From assembly GCF_014841215.1 (NCBI RefSeq), contig NZ_JACYTR010000005.1, forward strand, positions 1 through 64,000: a DNA stretch of 64,000 bases, given 5' to 3'. A program made the translations under genes and the position numbers. Shown piece by piece: positions 44,741 to 57,700 of this stretch (position 1 is the stretch's first letter; every line of letters starts with the position of its first letter). This DNA is from Pseudomarimonas arenosa (GTDB lineage Bacteria; Pseudomonadota; Gammaproteobacteria; Xanthomonadales; Xanthomonadaceae). The notes below the pieces were generated by a model. The model saw only the letters and a list, made by a program, of their open reading frames with translations. It was not told the origin of the DNA and made no database searches.

Positions 44741-45748
44741 ATGCGAATTCTGATTACCGGCGCGGCCGGCTTCATTGGCTCCACCCTGGCTCATCGTCTG
44801 CTCGATGCCGGCCACGAAGTGCTGGGCTATGACAATCTCAACGATTACTACGACCCCAATCTGAAGCTGGCCAGGTTGGAGCGTCTGCAGCCAAGACAAG
44901 GCTTCAGTTTCGTCAAGGCCTCACTGGAAGACCGTGCGGCGATTGATCAGGCCTTCGCCGATTTCCAGCCGCAGCGGGTGGTGAATCTGGCGGCTCAGGC
45001 CGGGGTGCGCTATTCGCTGGAGAATCCGCGCGCCTATATCGATGCCAATATCGTCGGCTTTCTCAATATTCTGGAAGCCTGCCGACATCAGAACATCGAG
45101 CACCTGGTGTACGCCTCGTCGAGCTCGGTGTACGGCGCCAATCGCAAGCTGCCGTTCGCGGTGGAAGACAGCGTCGACCATCCGGTCAGCCTGTACGCGG
45201 CGACCAAGAAATCCAACGAGCTGATGGCACATACCTATAGCCATCTGTTTGGCTTGCCGACCACCGGATTGCGCTTCTTTACCGTGTATGGCCCCTGGGG
45301 CCGGCCGGACATGGCGCTGTTCCTGTTCACCCGCAAGATTCTTGCCGGCGAACCGATCGATGTGTTCAATTTCGGCAATCACACACGCGACTTCACTTAT
45401 ATCGACGATATCGTCGAGGGCGTGATCCGCACCCTGATGCGGGTGCCGGATGCCGACCCGAACTTCGATCCGCTGCAGCCGTCGCCGGCGACCAGCCAGG
45501 CACCGTATCGGGTCTACAACATCGGCAATCACCGACCGGTACAGCTGTCACGCTATATCGAGCTGATCGAGGAAGCGGTTGGCAAGAAAGCCGAGAAGCG
45601 CCTGCTGCCGATGCAGCCAGGTGACGTGCCGGATACCGAGGCCGATGTCGCCGCCCTGGTGCGCGACACCGGCTACTCGCCGGAAACCACGGTGGACGTC
45701 GGAGTGAAGAACTTCGTCGCCTGGTATCGCGAGTTTTACGGCGTTTGA
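44741..45748 (+). CDS. UDP-glucuronate 4-epimerase-like NAD-dependent epimerase
   Basis: 335 residues from ATG at 44741, which begins [20 protein letters not shown], the Rossmann glycine motif. [17 protein letters not shown] is typical of UDP-glucuronate 4-epimerases of the CapI/LspL kind. The catalytic residues appear in YASSSSVYG and YAATKK (Tyr-x3-Lys). In this setting it may epimerise UDP-GlcNAcA from TviB to UDP-GalNAcA, or UDP-GlcA to UDP-GalA; the sequence does not decide. Its stop codon overlaps the NRPS/PKS start by one base (TGATG), so the two are translationally coupled. Confidence 0.88.
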   Translation: MRILITGAAGFIGSTLAHRLLDAGHEVLGYDNLNDYYDPNLKLARLERLQPRQGFSFVKASLEDRAAIDQAFADFQPQRVVNLAAQAGVRYSLENPRAYIDANIVGFLNILEACRHQNIEHLVYASSSSVYGANRKLPFAVEDSVDHPVSLYAATKKSNELMAHTYSHLFGLPTTGLRFFTVYGPWGRPDMALFLFTRKILAGEPIDVFNFGNHTRDFTYIDDIVEGVIRTLMRVPDADPNFDPLQPSPATSQAPYRVYNIGNHRPVQLSRYIELIEEAVGKKAEKRLLPMQPGDVPDTEADVAALVRDTGYSPETTVDVGVKNFVAWYREFYGV

Positions 45749-48700
45749 TGATGCATAGCTTGAAGGGCGGTAGCGCCTGCGGCGCGCATTCCGAGCCGGA
45801 CCTGGCACTGGACTGGTTGAGCCGCGCGACCGGTTGGGCGACTTCTCCCGCCCTGATTTCAGCGCAAGGCGAGCTGAGTTATGCCGAGCTGGCCAACGAA
45901 GTCGCCGCACGTCGACAGCAGCTGATCGCGGCCGGGCTGCAGGGCGGTGATCGTCTGGCGATTGCCGCCAGCCGAGAACGCGAAACCCTGCTGTGGATTC
46001 TGGCCGCGGTTGCGGCCGGCGTGGCCTACGTGCCGCTGGACCTCGGCTATCCCGACGAACGTTTGCGGATGATGCTGGAAGACAGCCAACCGCGCGCCGT
46101 GGTTGGCAGTGCAGTGGCCCTGGCCGAGCTGGCACAACGCCTCGGTCCGTTGCCGGATCTGAACCAACCCGCGGCGCGGCGCGCACTGCACGCCGCCGAA
46201 GCCGATCTGGCCTATGTGCTCTTCACCTCAGGTTCCACCGGGCGACCGAAGGGCGTGGCGATGGGCCGCGGCCCGCTGAGCCGATTGATCGACTGGCACG
46301 TTCAGCATCCACGACTGGGCCAGTCGGCGCGCTGCCTGCTGTTTGCGCCATTCTCCTTTGATGTGCATTTCCAGGAGATCTTCTCCACCCTGGCGGTGGG
46401 CGGCTGCCTGATCCTCACTGATGAAGCAACCCGGCGCGATCCGCTCGCCCTGGCCGAGGTGATCGAAGAAAAGGCGGTCGAGCGCCTGTTCCTGCCCTAT
46501 GTCGCTCTGCAGATGCTGGCCGAGGCCTGCGCCGAACGCGCGCCAGCCTGCCTGCGCGATGTGATCAGTGCCGGCGAACAGTTGCAGATCAGCGCCAGCA
46601 TCCGCCGCCTGTTTGCCGCCCTGCCGCAGGCCGCCCTGCACAACCACTATGGGCCGACCGAATCGCATGTAGTGACGGCATTCGAGCTGCTGGCCCCGGC
46701 CCACGACTGGCCGGCGATTCCGCCGATTGGCCCCGCCCTGCCCTATGTCGAGATTCGTCTGCAGCCCTTGGACGATGCCGATGGCGCGAACGAAGGCGAG
46801 CTACTGCTCGGCGGCCCGACCCTGGCCCATGGCTATCTCGGCCGCGCCGAGCTCAGCGCGGAACGTTTTGTTAAGGACGACGACGGACAGATCTGGTATC
46901 ACACCGGCGATCGCGTGCGGATCGATGCCGCGGGCGGCCTGAGCTATCTCGGCCGCGCCGATCGCCAGGTCAAGATTGATGGTTTCCGCATCGAGCCGGG
47001 TGAGATCGAGCTGGCCCTGCTGGAACAGCCCGGGCTGAAAGATGCCGCGGTCGCCCCACGCGAATTGCCCGGACTCGGCCTGCAACTGGTGGCCTGGGTC
47101 GTGGCCGACGGCGCCAGCGAAACCAGCGGCCTGGAGCAGGCCTTGCGCGGCGCCATGCGTCAGCGCCTGCCGGCCTACATGCAGCCGCTGCGCTATGTGC
47201 AGCTAGAGCGCCTGCCGCAGACACCCAGCGGCAAGATCGATCGCGCCGCCCTGCAGCTCGACGAGGCCGCGCAGCAGACGACATCGACCCATCTCGAGCC
47301 CGCCGAAGCCATCGGCCACTACTGGCGGCAGTTGTTGGCCTCGCCGGAACTGGGTGATCAGGACAATCTGTTCGAAGCCGGCGCACGTTCGCTGACCGTA
47401 CTGCGCTTTCTGGCCATGATGCGTGAGCTCGGTGGCAGCCGACTCAACGTGGCCGATGTCTATGATCACCCCAGCATTGCTGGCCTGCGCCGCCGTCTGC
47501 AGCAAGACGGCGCAAGCGGTCGCCAGCCGACCCGCCAGCGGCAAAGGCAGGGTGGCCAAGGTCAGAATGGTGCGATCGCCATTATCGGCATGGCCCTGGA
47601 TACCGCGCTGGGCCAGACGGTCGAGCAATTCTGGCAGGCCCTGCTCGACGGCGCCGAGGGCATTCGTCAGTTCCGCCCGGAGGAGCTGGATCCCGATCAG
47701 CCGGCCGAGATCCGCCAGCACCCGCACTTTGTTCCCGCGCGCGGCGTGCTGGCCGATCCGGATCAGTTCGATGCCGAGTTCTTCGGCATTCCGGCACGTG
47801 AGGCGGTACTGATCGATCCGCAGCAGCGACGCCTGCTGCAACTGGCCTGGAATGCGCTGGAAGACGCCGGCCTACGCCCGGACGGCGAACACAGCATCGG
47901 CGTCTACGCCGGCAGCGCCAACAACACCTATGCCACAGCCCTGCGCCGCCACGCACCGCAGCTGATCGCCCAGAGCGGCGAGTTCAGCGCCATGCTGGCC
48001 AGCGAGAAGGACTACGTCGCCACCCGCATCGCTCATCGACTCGATCTGCACGGTCCGGCGCTGAGCATCCACACTGCCTGTTCCACCGGCCTGGTAGCCA
48101 TCGCCCAGGCCTGCGAAGCGCTGCGTGCCGGCCAGTGCGACATCGCCCTGGCTGGCGGCGCCACCCTCACCGTTCCGCAAGCCTCCGGTTATGTGCATGT
48201 CGAAGGCGGCATGGAGTCGGCCGACGGCCATTGTCGTCCATTTGATGCCGCCGCCAGCGGAACGGTATTCGCCTCCGGCGCCGCCCTGGTGGTACTGAAG
48301 CCGCTGGAACGGGCAATGGAGGATCACGATCATATCCACGCGGTGATCCACGGCGTCGGTCTGAACAATGACGGCGGTGGCAAGGCCAGCTTTACCGCGC
48401 CGAGCCAGAGTGGCCAGGCCGAAGTGATTCGCATGGCGCTGGACGATGCCGGCCTCAGCGCCGCACAGATCGGCTATGTCGAAGCCCATGGCACCGCTAC
48501 CCAGCTCGGCGATCCGATCGAGCTGGCCGCCCTTAGCCAGGCGTTTCGCCAGGACACCGAGGCCAGCGGTTACTGCCGGATCGGTTCGCTGAAGAGCAAT
48601 CTCGGCCACACCGTCGCCGCGGCCGGCGCGCTCGGCCTGATCAAGTCTGCCCTGGCGCTGCAGCATCAGCGCATTCCGGCCACCCTGCATTTCCACGCCG

Positions 48701-51700
48701 CCAATCCTCTGCTCGATCTCGAGGCCAGCCCGTTCCGGGTCTGTGCCGAGCTGCAGGCCTGGCCACGCAGCGAAACCCCGCGTTATGCGGGGGTCAGCTC
48801 ATTCGGCGTTGGCGGCACCAATGCCCATCTGATTGTCGGCGAGCCACCCGAACTGGCCCGCCTGGGCCGCTTGGCCGGCGATCAGGCACCGACGCTGCTC
48901 TGTCTTTCCGCGCGCAGCAAGGACGGTCTGCAGCGCCGTGCGACGCAGCTGGCCGATTGGTGTGCTGCGCAGCCGGACGTCGAACCGGCGAGCTTGGCTT
49001 ACAGCCTGTGGGTCGGCCGCCAGGCCATGGCCTGGCGCAGCAGCATCGCCGTCGAGCCGGGCCAGAACCTTGCCGATGCCCTGCGCGGCAAGCTGGCCGA
49101 GATTCAGGCCCAGCCGCAAACCCGCCAGGTCTGGCTGCTGCCCGGCCAGGGCGTGCAGTGCCCCGGCATGGCAGCTGATCTGTATCAGCGCCTGCCGGCC
49201 TTCGCCGAAGCCCTCGACCAGGCCCTGGCCTGCATAACCCCCTGCCTGGAGGTCGACCTCAAGCCCTGGTTGCTCGAAGCCGAGCACCCCGAGGCGGGGC
49301 GATTGCAGGAAACCCGCTACGCCCAGCCAGCCCTGTTCGCAACCTGTTATGCCCTGGCGCGCTGGCTGCAAAGCCTGGGCCTGCAACCGGACGCCCTGAT
49401 CGGCCATAGCATCGGCGAGCTGGCGGCGGCCTGTCTGGGCGAAGTGATGAGTCTGGCCGATGCCGCCCGCCTGGTCTGCGCTCGCGGCGCGGCGATGTGG
49501 ACCCAGCCACGCGGCGCCATGTTGGCCGTGCGTGCCTCGGCCGACGCGCTGTCCCAGCTGCCGGTCAAGATCGAGATAGCGGCCCATAACGCGCCCGAGC
49601 TGACCGTGCTGGCCGGCCCGCAGGCCGAGATCGACGCCTGCAAGGCGGAACTTGAGGCTAAGGGGCTCGGGGTCTCGACACTGAAGGTCTCGCATGCCTT
49701 CCACAGTGCGGCGATGGACGGCGCGCTTGAGGCGGTACGACTGGCGGCATCCAGGATCAGCCTGCAGGCGCCGAAAACGCCGCTTTACTCCTGCCTCAGC
49801 GGCAAGCTGCTGACCGCCGAGCAAGCCTGCTCGCCGGACTACTGGGCGCAGCAGGTACGCGCCCCGGTGCAGTTCTCGGCCGCCATTCTGGCCGAGCTGG
49901 ATCAGCCTCACACCCTGTTTGTCGAAGTCGGCCCGGGCCAGGCCCTGAGCGCCTTGTTGCGCCGCCACCGCAGCGGCACCCATACCGCGCCGCGCCTGGT
50001 GCCCTTGCAGGGCGCCGCTGGCGAAGCCGGCAATGCTGCCCTGGCCGTGCAGGCGATCGGTCAGCTGTGGAGCCATGGCGCCGAGCCGGCCCTGCCGCTG
50101 CAGGCCGGCCGCCGCCTGCGCCTGCCCGGTTATCCCTTTGCCGACACCCGCTATTGGTTCCCGCGCCAGTCCGGCGCGGTGGCCGAACAGGCGAGTGCAG
50201 CGGCGGCCACGCTTTCCGTTTCACCTCAGGCCGCGCCGTCAGCGCCGCCGATTCTTCAGGAGACACCCGTGAGCGATCGACGTCCTGCGCTCAAAGCCGA
50301 ACTGCGTCGCATTATGGCCGACCTGAGTGGTCTGCCCGATGCCGAACTGCAGGATGAGATTCCCCTGGTCGAGCTCGGCCTCGACTCACTCTCGCTGACC
50401 CAGGCCAGCCAGGAGCTGGAGCGCGTATTCGGCCTCAAGCTGCGCTTTCGTCGTCTGATGGAAGATCTCGACAGCATCGGCAAACTTAGCGAGTGGTTGC
50501 ATCAGGAGCTGCCGGCAGAGCGTTTTCAGCCCGCCCCGGCCACGGCTCCGGCCCAGGTAGCGGGCGCCCCAACCGTGGCGCCCGTCGGCATGCCGATATC
50601 GATGCCGATACTGCAGAACATGCCGACCATCGACGCCAGCCCCCTTAGCCAGTTGATCCAGCAGCAGATGAGCCTGATGCAGCAGCAGCTAACCCTGTTG
50701 GCCGGCGCGCAGGCGGCTCAGATGCCGGCATTGCCTGCAGTCGCTGCCAGCACGACGCCGGCCGCGGCGGTCGCGCCCAGCGCAACAGCGCCCTCGGCCA
50801 GCAATGAGGCCGAAACCAAGGCTGATCTGCGCGAGCAGCCGTTTGGCGCCTCGGCGCGGATCACCCTGAAGAAGCAAAGCGGCTACAGTTCTGAACAAAC
50901 GGCTTGGCTGGAGAACTTCAGTCAGCGCTATCTTGCCAAGCTCAGCAAATCGCGCCAGTTTGCCCAGCAGCACCGTGCCCTGATGGCCGATCCGCGGGTG
51001 GTCACCGGCTTCAACCCGCAGTGGAAAGACCTGGTGTTTCCTATCGTCGCCGAGCGCTCCGACGGCGCGCGGGTGTTCGATATCGATGGTCACGAGTACA
51101 TCGATCTGTTGTCCTGCTTTGGCGCCAACCTGCTCGGTTATCAGCCGAAGGCGGTGGTGCAGGCCATGCATCGGCAGCTCGATCTTGGCATCGAGGTCGG
51201 GCCCTCGCATCCGCTGGCGGCGACGGTGTCGCAGCTGCTCAGCGAATTCACCGGCCATCCGCGCATCGCCTTCTGCAATACCGGCTCGGAGGCGGTGATG
51301 GGGGCGATGCGTATCGCCCGCACCGTGACTGGCCGCAAGACCATCGCCATCTTCACCAACAGTTACCACGGCATCTTCGATGAAGTGATCGTGCGTGGCA
51401 CACGTCAGCTGCGTTCACTGTCAGCCGCACCGGGCATTCTGGCCAGCGCGGTGGAAAACGTGTTGGTGCTGGACTATGCCAGCGAAGACGCACTCAAGGT
51501 ATTGCGCGAGCGCGGCCACGAACTGGCGGCGATCATGATCGAGCCGGTGCAGAACAAGTACCCGACCCTGCAGCCGCGCGATTTCGTGCATGAGCTGCGC
51601 AAGATCTGCGACCAGGCCGGATGCGCCTTGATCTTTGACGAAGTGGTCACCGGCTTCCGTCTCGCCCCCGGCGGCGCGCAGGAGTTCTACGGGGTGCGCG

Positions 51701-54700
51701 CCGACATCTGCACCTACGGCAAGATCATCGGCGGCGGCCTGCCGCTGGCCGCCATCGGGGGCCAGGCGCATTGGCTGGACGCCCTGGACGGCGGCTTCTG
51801 GCAATACGGCGACGACAGCTACCCGGAAGCCGGGGTGACCTATTTCGCCGGCACCTTCGTGCGTCATCCGCTGGCCCTGGCGGCGGCCGAAGCCACCCTC
51901 AATCTGCTCAAGCAGCAGGGCCCGGCGTTCTACACCGTCCTCAATCAACGCACCCAGGCCCTGGTCGACCGCCTGAACCAGTGGTTCCGCCAACAGGGCG
52001 CGCCGGTAAAGGCGGTGCATTGCGCTTCGCTGTGGCGTCTGCAGTGGGATGAAGGCGTCAGCCATATCAGCCTGTTCTACTATCTGGCGCGCTTCCACGG
52101 CCTGCACCTGTACGAACAGTTCGGGCACTTCGTCACCGCAGCAATGGGCGCGGCCGAACTCGATCGGATCTTCCAGGTGTTCACCGACAGTTTGTCCGAG
52201 CTAATGCAGCTCGGCCTGATCCAGCGCAAGCCGGGCTCGCCAGACGACCCCAGCCCACTCGACACCGGGCCTGGCCGCAGTGAACACGCCGATCAAGGAC
52301 CGCTCAGCCCGGGCCAGGAAGAACGTTGGCTGGCCGCCAGCTACGACGCCGATGCCCTGCGCGCCCTGAACGAAAGCTTTGTGCTGGAGTTGCACGGCGC
52401 GCTCGACCCGGCGGCGATGCAGCGCGCCTTGAACATGATGATCCAGCGCCACCCGGTGTTCCGCCTGCAGCTCTCGGGCGAGGCCCCGGAGCAGCAACGA
52501 TTCGGACAGCTCGAGTTCCCCTTACATCAGGTCGATCTCTCACAGCAACCTGATCCGCTGCAGGCACTGAACACCTATGTCGATCAGCACAACGATGCTG
52601 CCTTCGCCCTCGGCCAAGGGCCCTTGCTGCGCCTGGCCTGGTTGACCCTGGGCCCACAGCATCATGCCTTGCATCTGGTCGCCAGCCATCTGGTGTTCGA
52701 CGGCTGGGCGGCCAGCGTGTTTTTGCGCGAGCTGGCCGAGCTGTACGGCGCCGAGTGCCAGGGGCGTCAGGCTTCCCTGCCGCCCGCTGGCGATCCGATC
52801 GCCTTTGCCGCCGCCGAGCAGGCGCGCATGCAGGGCAGCGAAGCCAGCGAGGCGCGTGAGTTCTGGCGTGGCCAGTTGCAGGCACCGCCGGCGCCGCTGA
52901 ACCTGGGCGACCTGCAACCGGAAGGCCGGCGCAGCTTTCGTGCAGGCACCGCGTATTGGTCGCTGGCCGCTGAGCCCTTGGCGAAACTGCGCGCTCAGGC
53001 CAAGGCCGAGCGCTGCACCCTGTTCCAATCGGCTCTGGCCGCGGTGGCTTCGGCCTTGGCGAAACTTGCCGATCAGCAGGATCTGGTGATCTGCGTACCC
53101 TATGCCAGCCAGAGCCTGGGCCAGCATCCGGCCCTGATCGCCGATGGCGTGCTTGATCTTCCTTTGCGCCTGGACTGCCACTCCCAGCACAGCCGCTCCG
53201 AACTGCGCCAGCAGGTGCGCTCGCGGCTGATGGATGCGCTGGAACAACCGTTGATGACTCAGGGCATCGCGGCCCGCACACTGGGCCTGCCGAGTCGCGG
53301 CGATCGGCCGCCACTGACCGGGGTCTATTTCAATCTTAACCCCAAGATCGAGCTGGGCGGGTTTGCGCCTTTGCAGGCCAGCATGCGCGAAGGGCGCAAA
53401 CCCGGCCTGCTCGGCGAATTGATGTTCAGCTTCTACGATCAGGGCGATACCCTGGCCCTCGATCTGCACTACAGCCGCGACTTCTTCAGCGAACAGCGGA
53501 TCGACGAGATTCTGCGCATCGTGGCCGCCGCGCTCGGCGGTACGGTCGATGCCGATCCGGATCATAGGGTGCCTGTTGGACGCACCGTCGCCGACGACCC
53601 CCACGCCGTCCACGGCCGCGCCCGCGCCCTGGAAACCGCACCGCGCGTCGAACAGGAAATCGCCGCCCAGGCCGCGCGCAGCCCCGATGCCCTGGCCGTG
53701 GTCTGCGGCGATCAACGCCTCAGCTATGCGCAACTGCAGCAACGCGCCAACCAGATCGCCCGCTGCCTGGTGAAACGCGGCGTTCAGCCGGGTCAACGGG
53801 TTGGCCTGTGTCTGCCGCGCAGCGCCAATCTGCTGGCCGCCGTACTCGGCGTGCTGCAGACCGGTGCCGCCTATGTGCCGCTGGATCCGATGTTCCCGAT
53901 CGGCCGCCTGCGCGACATGCTCGAAGATGCCGAACTCAGTCTGCTGCTGGGTGATCAGGCTGCTGCCGAGCGACTGCAGCCGGGCGATCTGCCGACCGTG
54001 CTGCTGGATCGCGACCAGGTCGAGATCGATGCAACAGTGGCCGAGCCCCTGAACCTGCAGTTCGATCGTGATCTGCCGGCCTACGTGATTTACACCTCAG
54101 GCTCCACCGGCAAGCCCAAAGGCGTGGTGGTGATGCAGCGCGGCGTGGTGAACTTCCTGCGCAGCATGGCCGATGAACCGGGTCTGGCCTGTACCGATCA
54201 CCTGCTGGCGGTCACCACGCTCAGTTTCGATATCGCCGTGCTGGAACTGATGCTACCGCTGTGCGTCGGCGCCCAGGTGGTGATCGCCCTGCGCGAACAG
54301 GCAGTCGATGGCCACGCGCTCAAGCAATTGATCGAGCAGCAGCAGATCACCCTGCTGCAGGCCACGCCCAGCACCTGGCACTTGCTGCTGGAAGCCGGTT
54401 TCCGCGCCCCGGCCAGCTTTCGTGCTCTGTGCGGCGGCGAAGCGATGACTCCAAGCCTGGCGCAGTCCCTGCTCGGCGCCGGTGTCAGTGAACTGTGGAA
54501 CATGTATGGGCCGACCGAAACCACCATCTGGTCGACCCTGTCGCGGATCACCGATCCACAGGCGATCCATATCGGCCACCCGATCGATAACACCGTGGTG
54601 CGCATTCTCGATGAGCAAGGCCGGCCCTGCGCGCCTGGCAGCGCGGGCGAGATCTGCATCGGCGGCGATGGCGTCGCCCAAGGCTATTTCCGTCGCGAGC

Positions 54701-57700
54701 AGCTGACCGCCGAACGCTTTGTCGCCGATCGCTTCGCTGAGACAGCAGGCGCGCGGATCTACCGCACCGGCGACCTCGGCAGCTGGAATGCCGACGGCAC
54801 CCTGCGCCATATGGGCCGACTCGACCACCAGGTCAAACTGCGTGGCTATCGAATCGAACTTGGAGAAATCGAGGTTGCGCTGGAAGCGCTGCAGCCGGTA
54901 CAACGCGCCGCCGTCACGGTGCAGAACTTCGGCCCGCAGGACGACCGGCTGGTGGCTCATCTGGTCGCAAACTCCACCACTTGTAGTTTGGCCGAGCTGC
55001 GGCGTGCGCTGTCCGGCCGCCTTCCCGACTACATGCTGCCGCAGCAGGTCGAGTGGCTGGAGGCCCTGCCCCTGCTGCCGAACGGCAAGATCGATCGCAA
55101 ACAGTTGGGCCAGCCAGCAGCGACGCCGGGCACCCAAGCAGCCGCCGTCGAACTCACACCGCCGGCATCGCAGTCGGTGGACCAGGTCGCCGCCAGCATG
55201 GCTGCTCTGCTGCATTGCGATCGGGTCGAAGCCGATGCCAACTTCTTCGAACTCGGTGGCCACTCCTTGCTGGCCGCCAAGCTCACCGCTGCCCTGAACA
55301 AGCAATTCGGCTCAAAGCTGGTGCTCCGCGATGTATTCGAAGCACCGACGCCGGCCGGCCTGGCAGCGCGCTTGGCGCCTGTGGCTACGGCCAGCGAATC
55401 GCCAGCAGACTGGCCGCTGCTGCAGCCTCAGGCCAAGCAAGATCGCGCACCGCTTTCCTCGGTGCAAAGGCGGCTGTGGTTCTTGGAGCAGCTGACCGGC
55501 GACGGCGGCTTCAATCTGCTGCCCTCGGCACACCTGCTGCGTGGGCCGCTGGATCCAAGCGCTCTCGGCCGCGCCCTGCAGGCCTTTGTCGATCGCCACC
55601 CGGCCCTGCGCACCGTGTTCGCCCCCACCGCCGATGGCGCCGAGCAGCGCGTGCTTGCCCATTTGCCATTCAAACTCGATGTTCATGACTGCGGCTCAAC
55701 CGACTCGGAGTTGGCGAAAGCGGAGATTCGCCAGGCCGTGCAGGCCATGCTCGACCAGGGCGTCGATCTTCAGCGCGGCCCGGCCTTCCGCTGTGCGCTG
55801 TATCGCATCGATCCACAGCAGCATGTGCTGGTGTTCATCGTTCATCACCTGATCTGGGATGGCTGGTGTTTCGACCTGCTATACCGCGATCTATCCGAGC
55901 TGTATCAGTCCGAGCTCGAAGGCCGCAGCCCGCAGCTGCCGCCGCTTAGCATCAGCTATGCCGACTTCTGTCATTGGCAGGCCGAGGCCACGCGCAGCCC
56001 GCGCATGCAGCAGGAGATCGGCTACTGGACGCAGCATTTGCAGCCCTTGCCGCCTGCACTCAGCCTGCCTTCTCAACACAATCGTCCCGCGCAATGGAGC
56101 GGCCGCGGCCAGTCGTTCAAGCTGGAGGTCGATGCCTCCCAGGTGCAGCATCTGCATGCGCTGGCGCGCAGTCAGGGCAGCACCCTGTTCGTGGTCTGCC
56201 TGGCCGCCTATGCCTGGCTGTTGCATCAGCTCAGCCAACAACGGGAAGTTCTGGTCGGCATTCCACTGCGCGGGCGTGAAGCGCCGGAACTGCTGCCAGT
56301 GCTGGGCTTCTTCGTCAATGCCATCCCGTTTCGCTCGCGCTTGGACAGCCACGACTCACTCAGCCTGGCGGAGTGGATTCGCGAGGTACACCGGGAAGTG
56401 ATGCAGGATCTGGCGCATCCCAATGTGCCGCTGGAATCCCTGGTTCAGGCCTTGAAGCCCAAGCGTGACGCCTCGCGTCCGATGCTGTTCCAGAGCCAGT
56501 TCTCGTTCCAGGATGCCCGCGAGCGGCCAGCCGACTGGGGCAATCTCAAGCATTCGCGCTTTGATGTGCCGATCAGCGGCAGCAGCCATGAGCTGTCGCT
56601 GTGGTGTGTCGAGTTGGCCGACCGCATGGAGACCGTATTCACCTACGCCAGCGATCTGTTTGATGAGACGCAGGCGCGCGCCTGGGCCGATCAGTATGTG
56701 CGGATCTTGCAGGCTTTTGCCGCGGCGTCGGCAGACCAGGCCTTGTCGACCATCGGGGCGACGCAGCCGCTGGCCGTTCTGCGCAGGGCCGAAGCCGCAG
56801 CCCCGGCAACTGTCGCGGCGCTCGCCCAGCAGTCGAGCGATATGCTAAGTGTGGTGCGTCAGGTCTGGTGCGAGTTGTTGAGCCTGGACGCCATCCATGC
56901 GAGCGATAATTTCTTCGATATCGGCGGCCACTCATTGCTGGCCATGCGCATGTTCCATGAACTGAACCAGCGCACCGGGGTCAACCTGCCCCTGGCCACC
57001 TTGTTCAGCGCACCGACCCTGGCCGAACTGGCACAGGCGTTCGATCAGGCTCGAGGCGCCGGCCAGCGCGAGCCGACCAGCACTCCGATCGAGGCGATCG
57101 ACCCGTGGTCGGTGCTGGTGCCGATCAATCGTGACGGCGGCCGGCGGCCGCTGTTCTTTGTCCACGCCGTCGGTGGCAATGTGCTCAACTATCGTGGCCT
57201 GGCCGAAGCCCTGGGCAAGGATCAACCCAGCTATGGCCTGCAATCGATCGGTCTCGATGGCCAGACGGCGCCCCTGCAGCGCATCGAAGACATGGCGGCG
57301 CGCTATATCGAGGCGATGCGCACGGTGCAACCTCAGGGCCCCTACCAACTCGCCGGTGGATCGATGGGGGGTGCCATCGCCTTCGAGATCGCGCGCCAAC
57401 TTACCGCTCAGGGCGAACAGGTCAGCCTGCTGGCACTGTTTGATACCTTTGCCCCGGCCTCCGGCCCCATCAGCGGCCAGGCCGGCGCCGGGCTGTGGCG
57501 GCGCATCAGTCGCAGCCTGCAGCGCGGCCAGGGCCTGGCAGCCGCGGGCCGCTTGATGCAGCGCTGGGCGCACGATGCACAGGCCATGTGGTGTCGGCTG
57601 CGCGGCCAACCCTTGCCGCACAGCCTGCGCTACTTCGTGGTTGAGCAGGTCAATTACCAAGCGATGGCGCAGTATCGTGCCGAGCCCTGTTCGGTCAGTG

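Noticed and set aside
48799-50076. 425-residue minus-strand open frame inside the NRPS/PKS
   Set aside because: Shadow of the KS/AT coding region.
52681-52710. Inactive condensation 1 because HHxxxDG reads SHLVFDG
   Set aside because: Only the first His is changed; the second His, which is the catalytic one, and the DG are kept.
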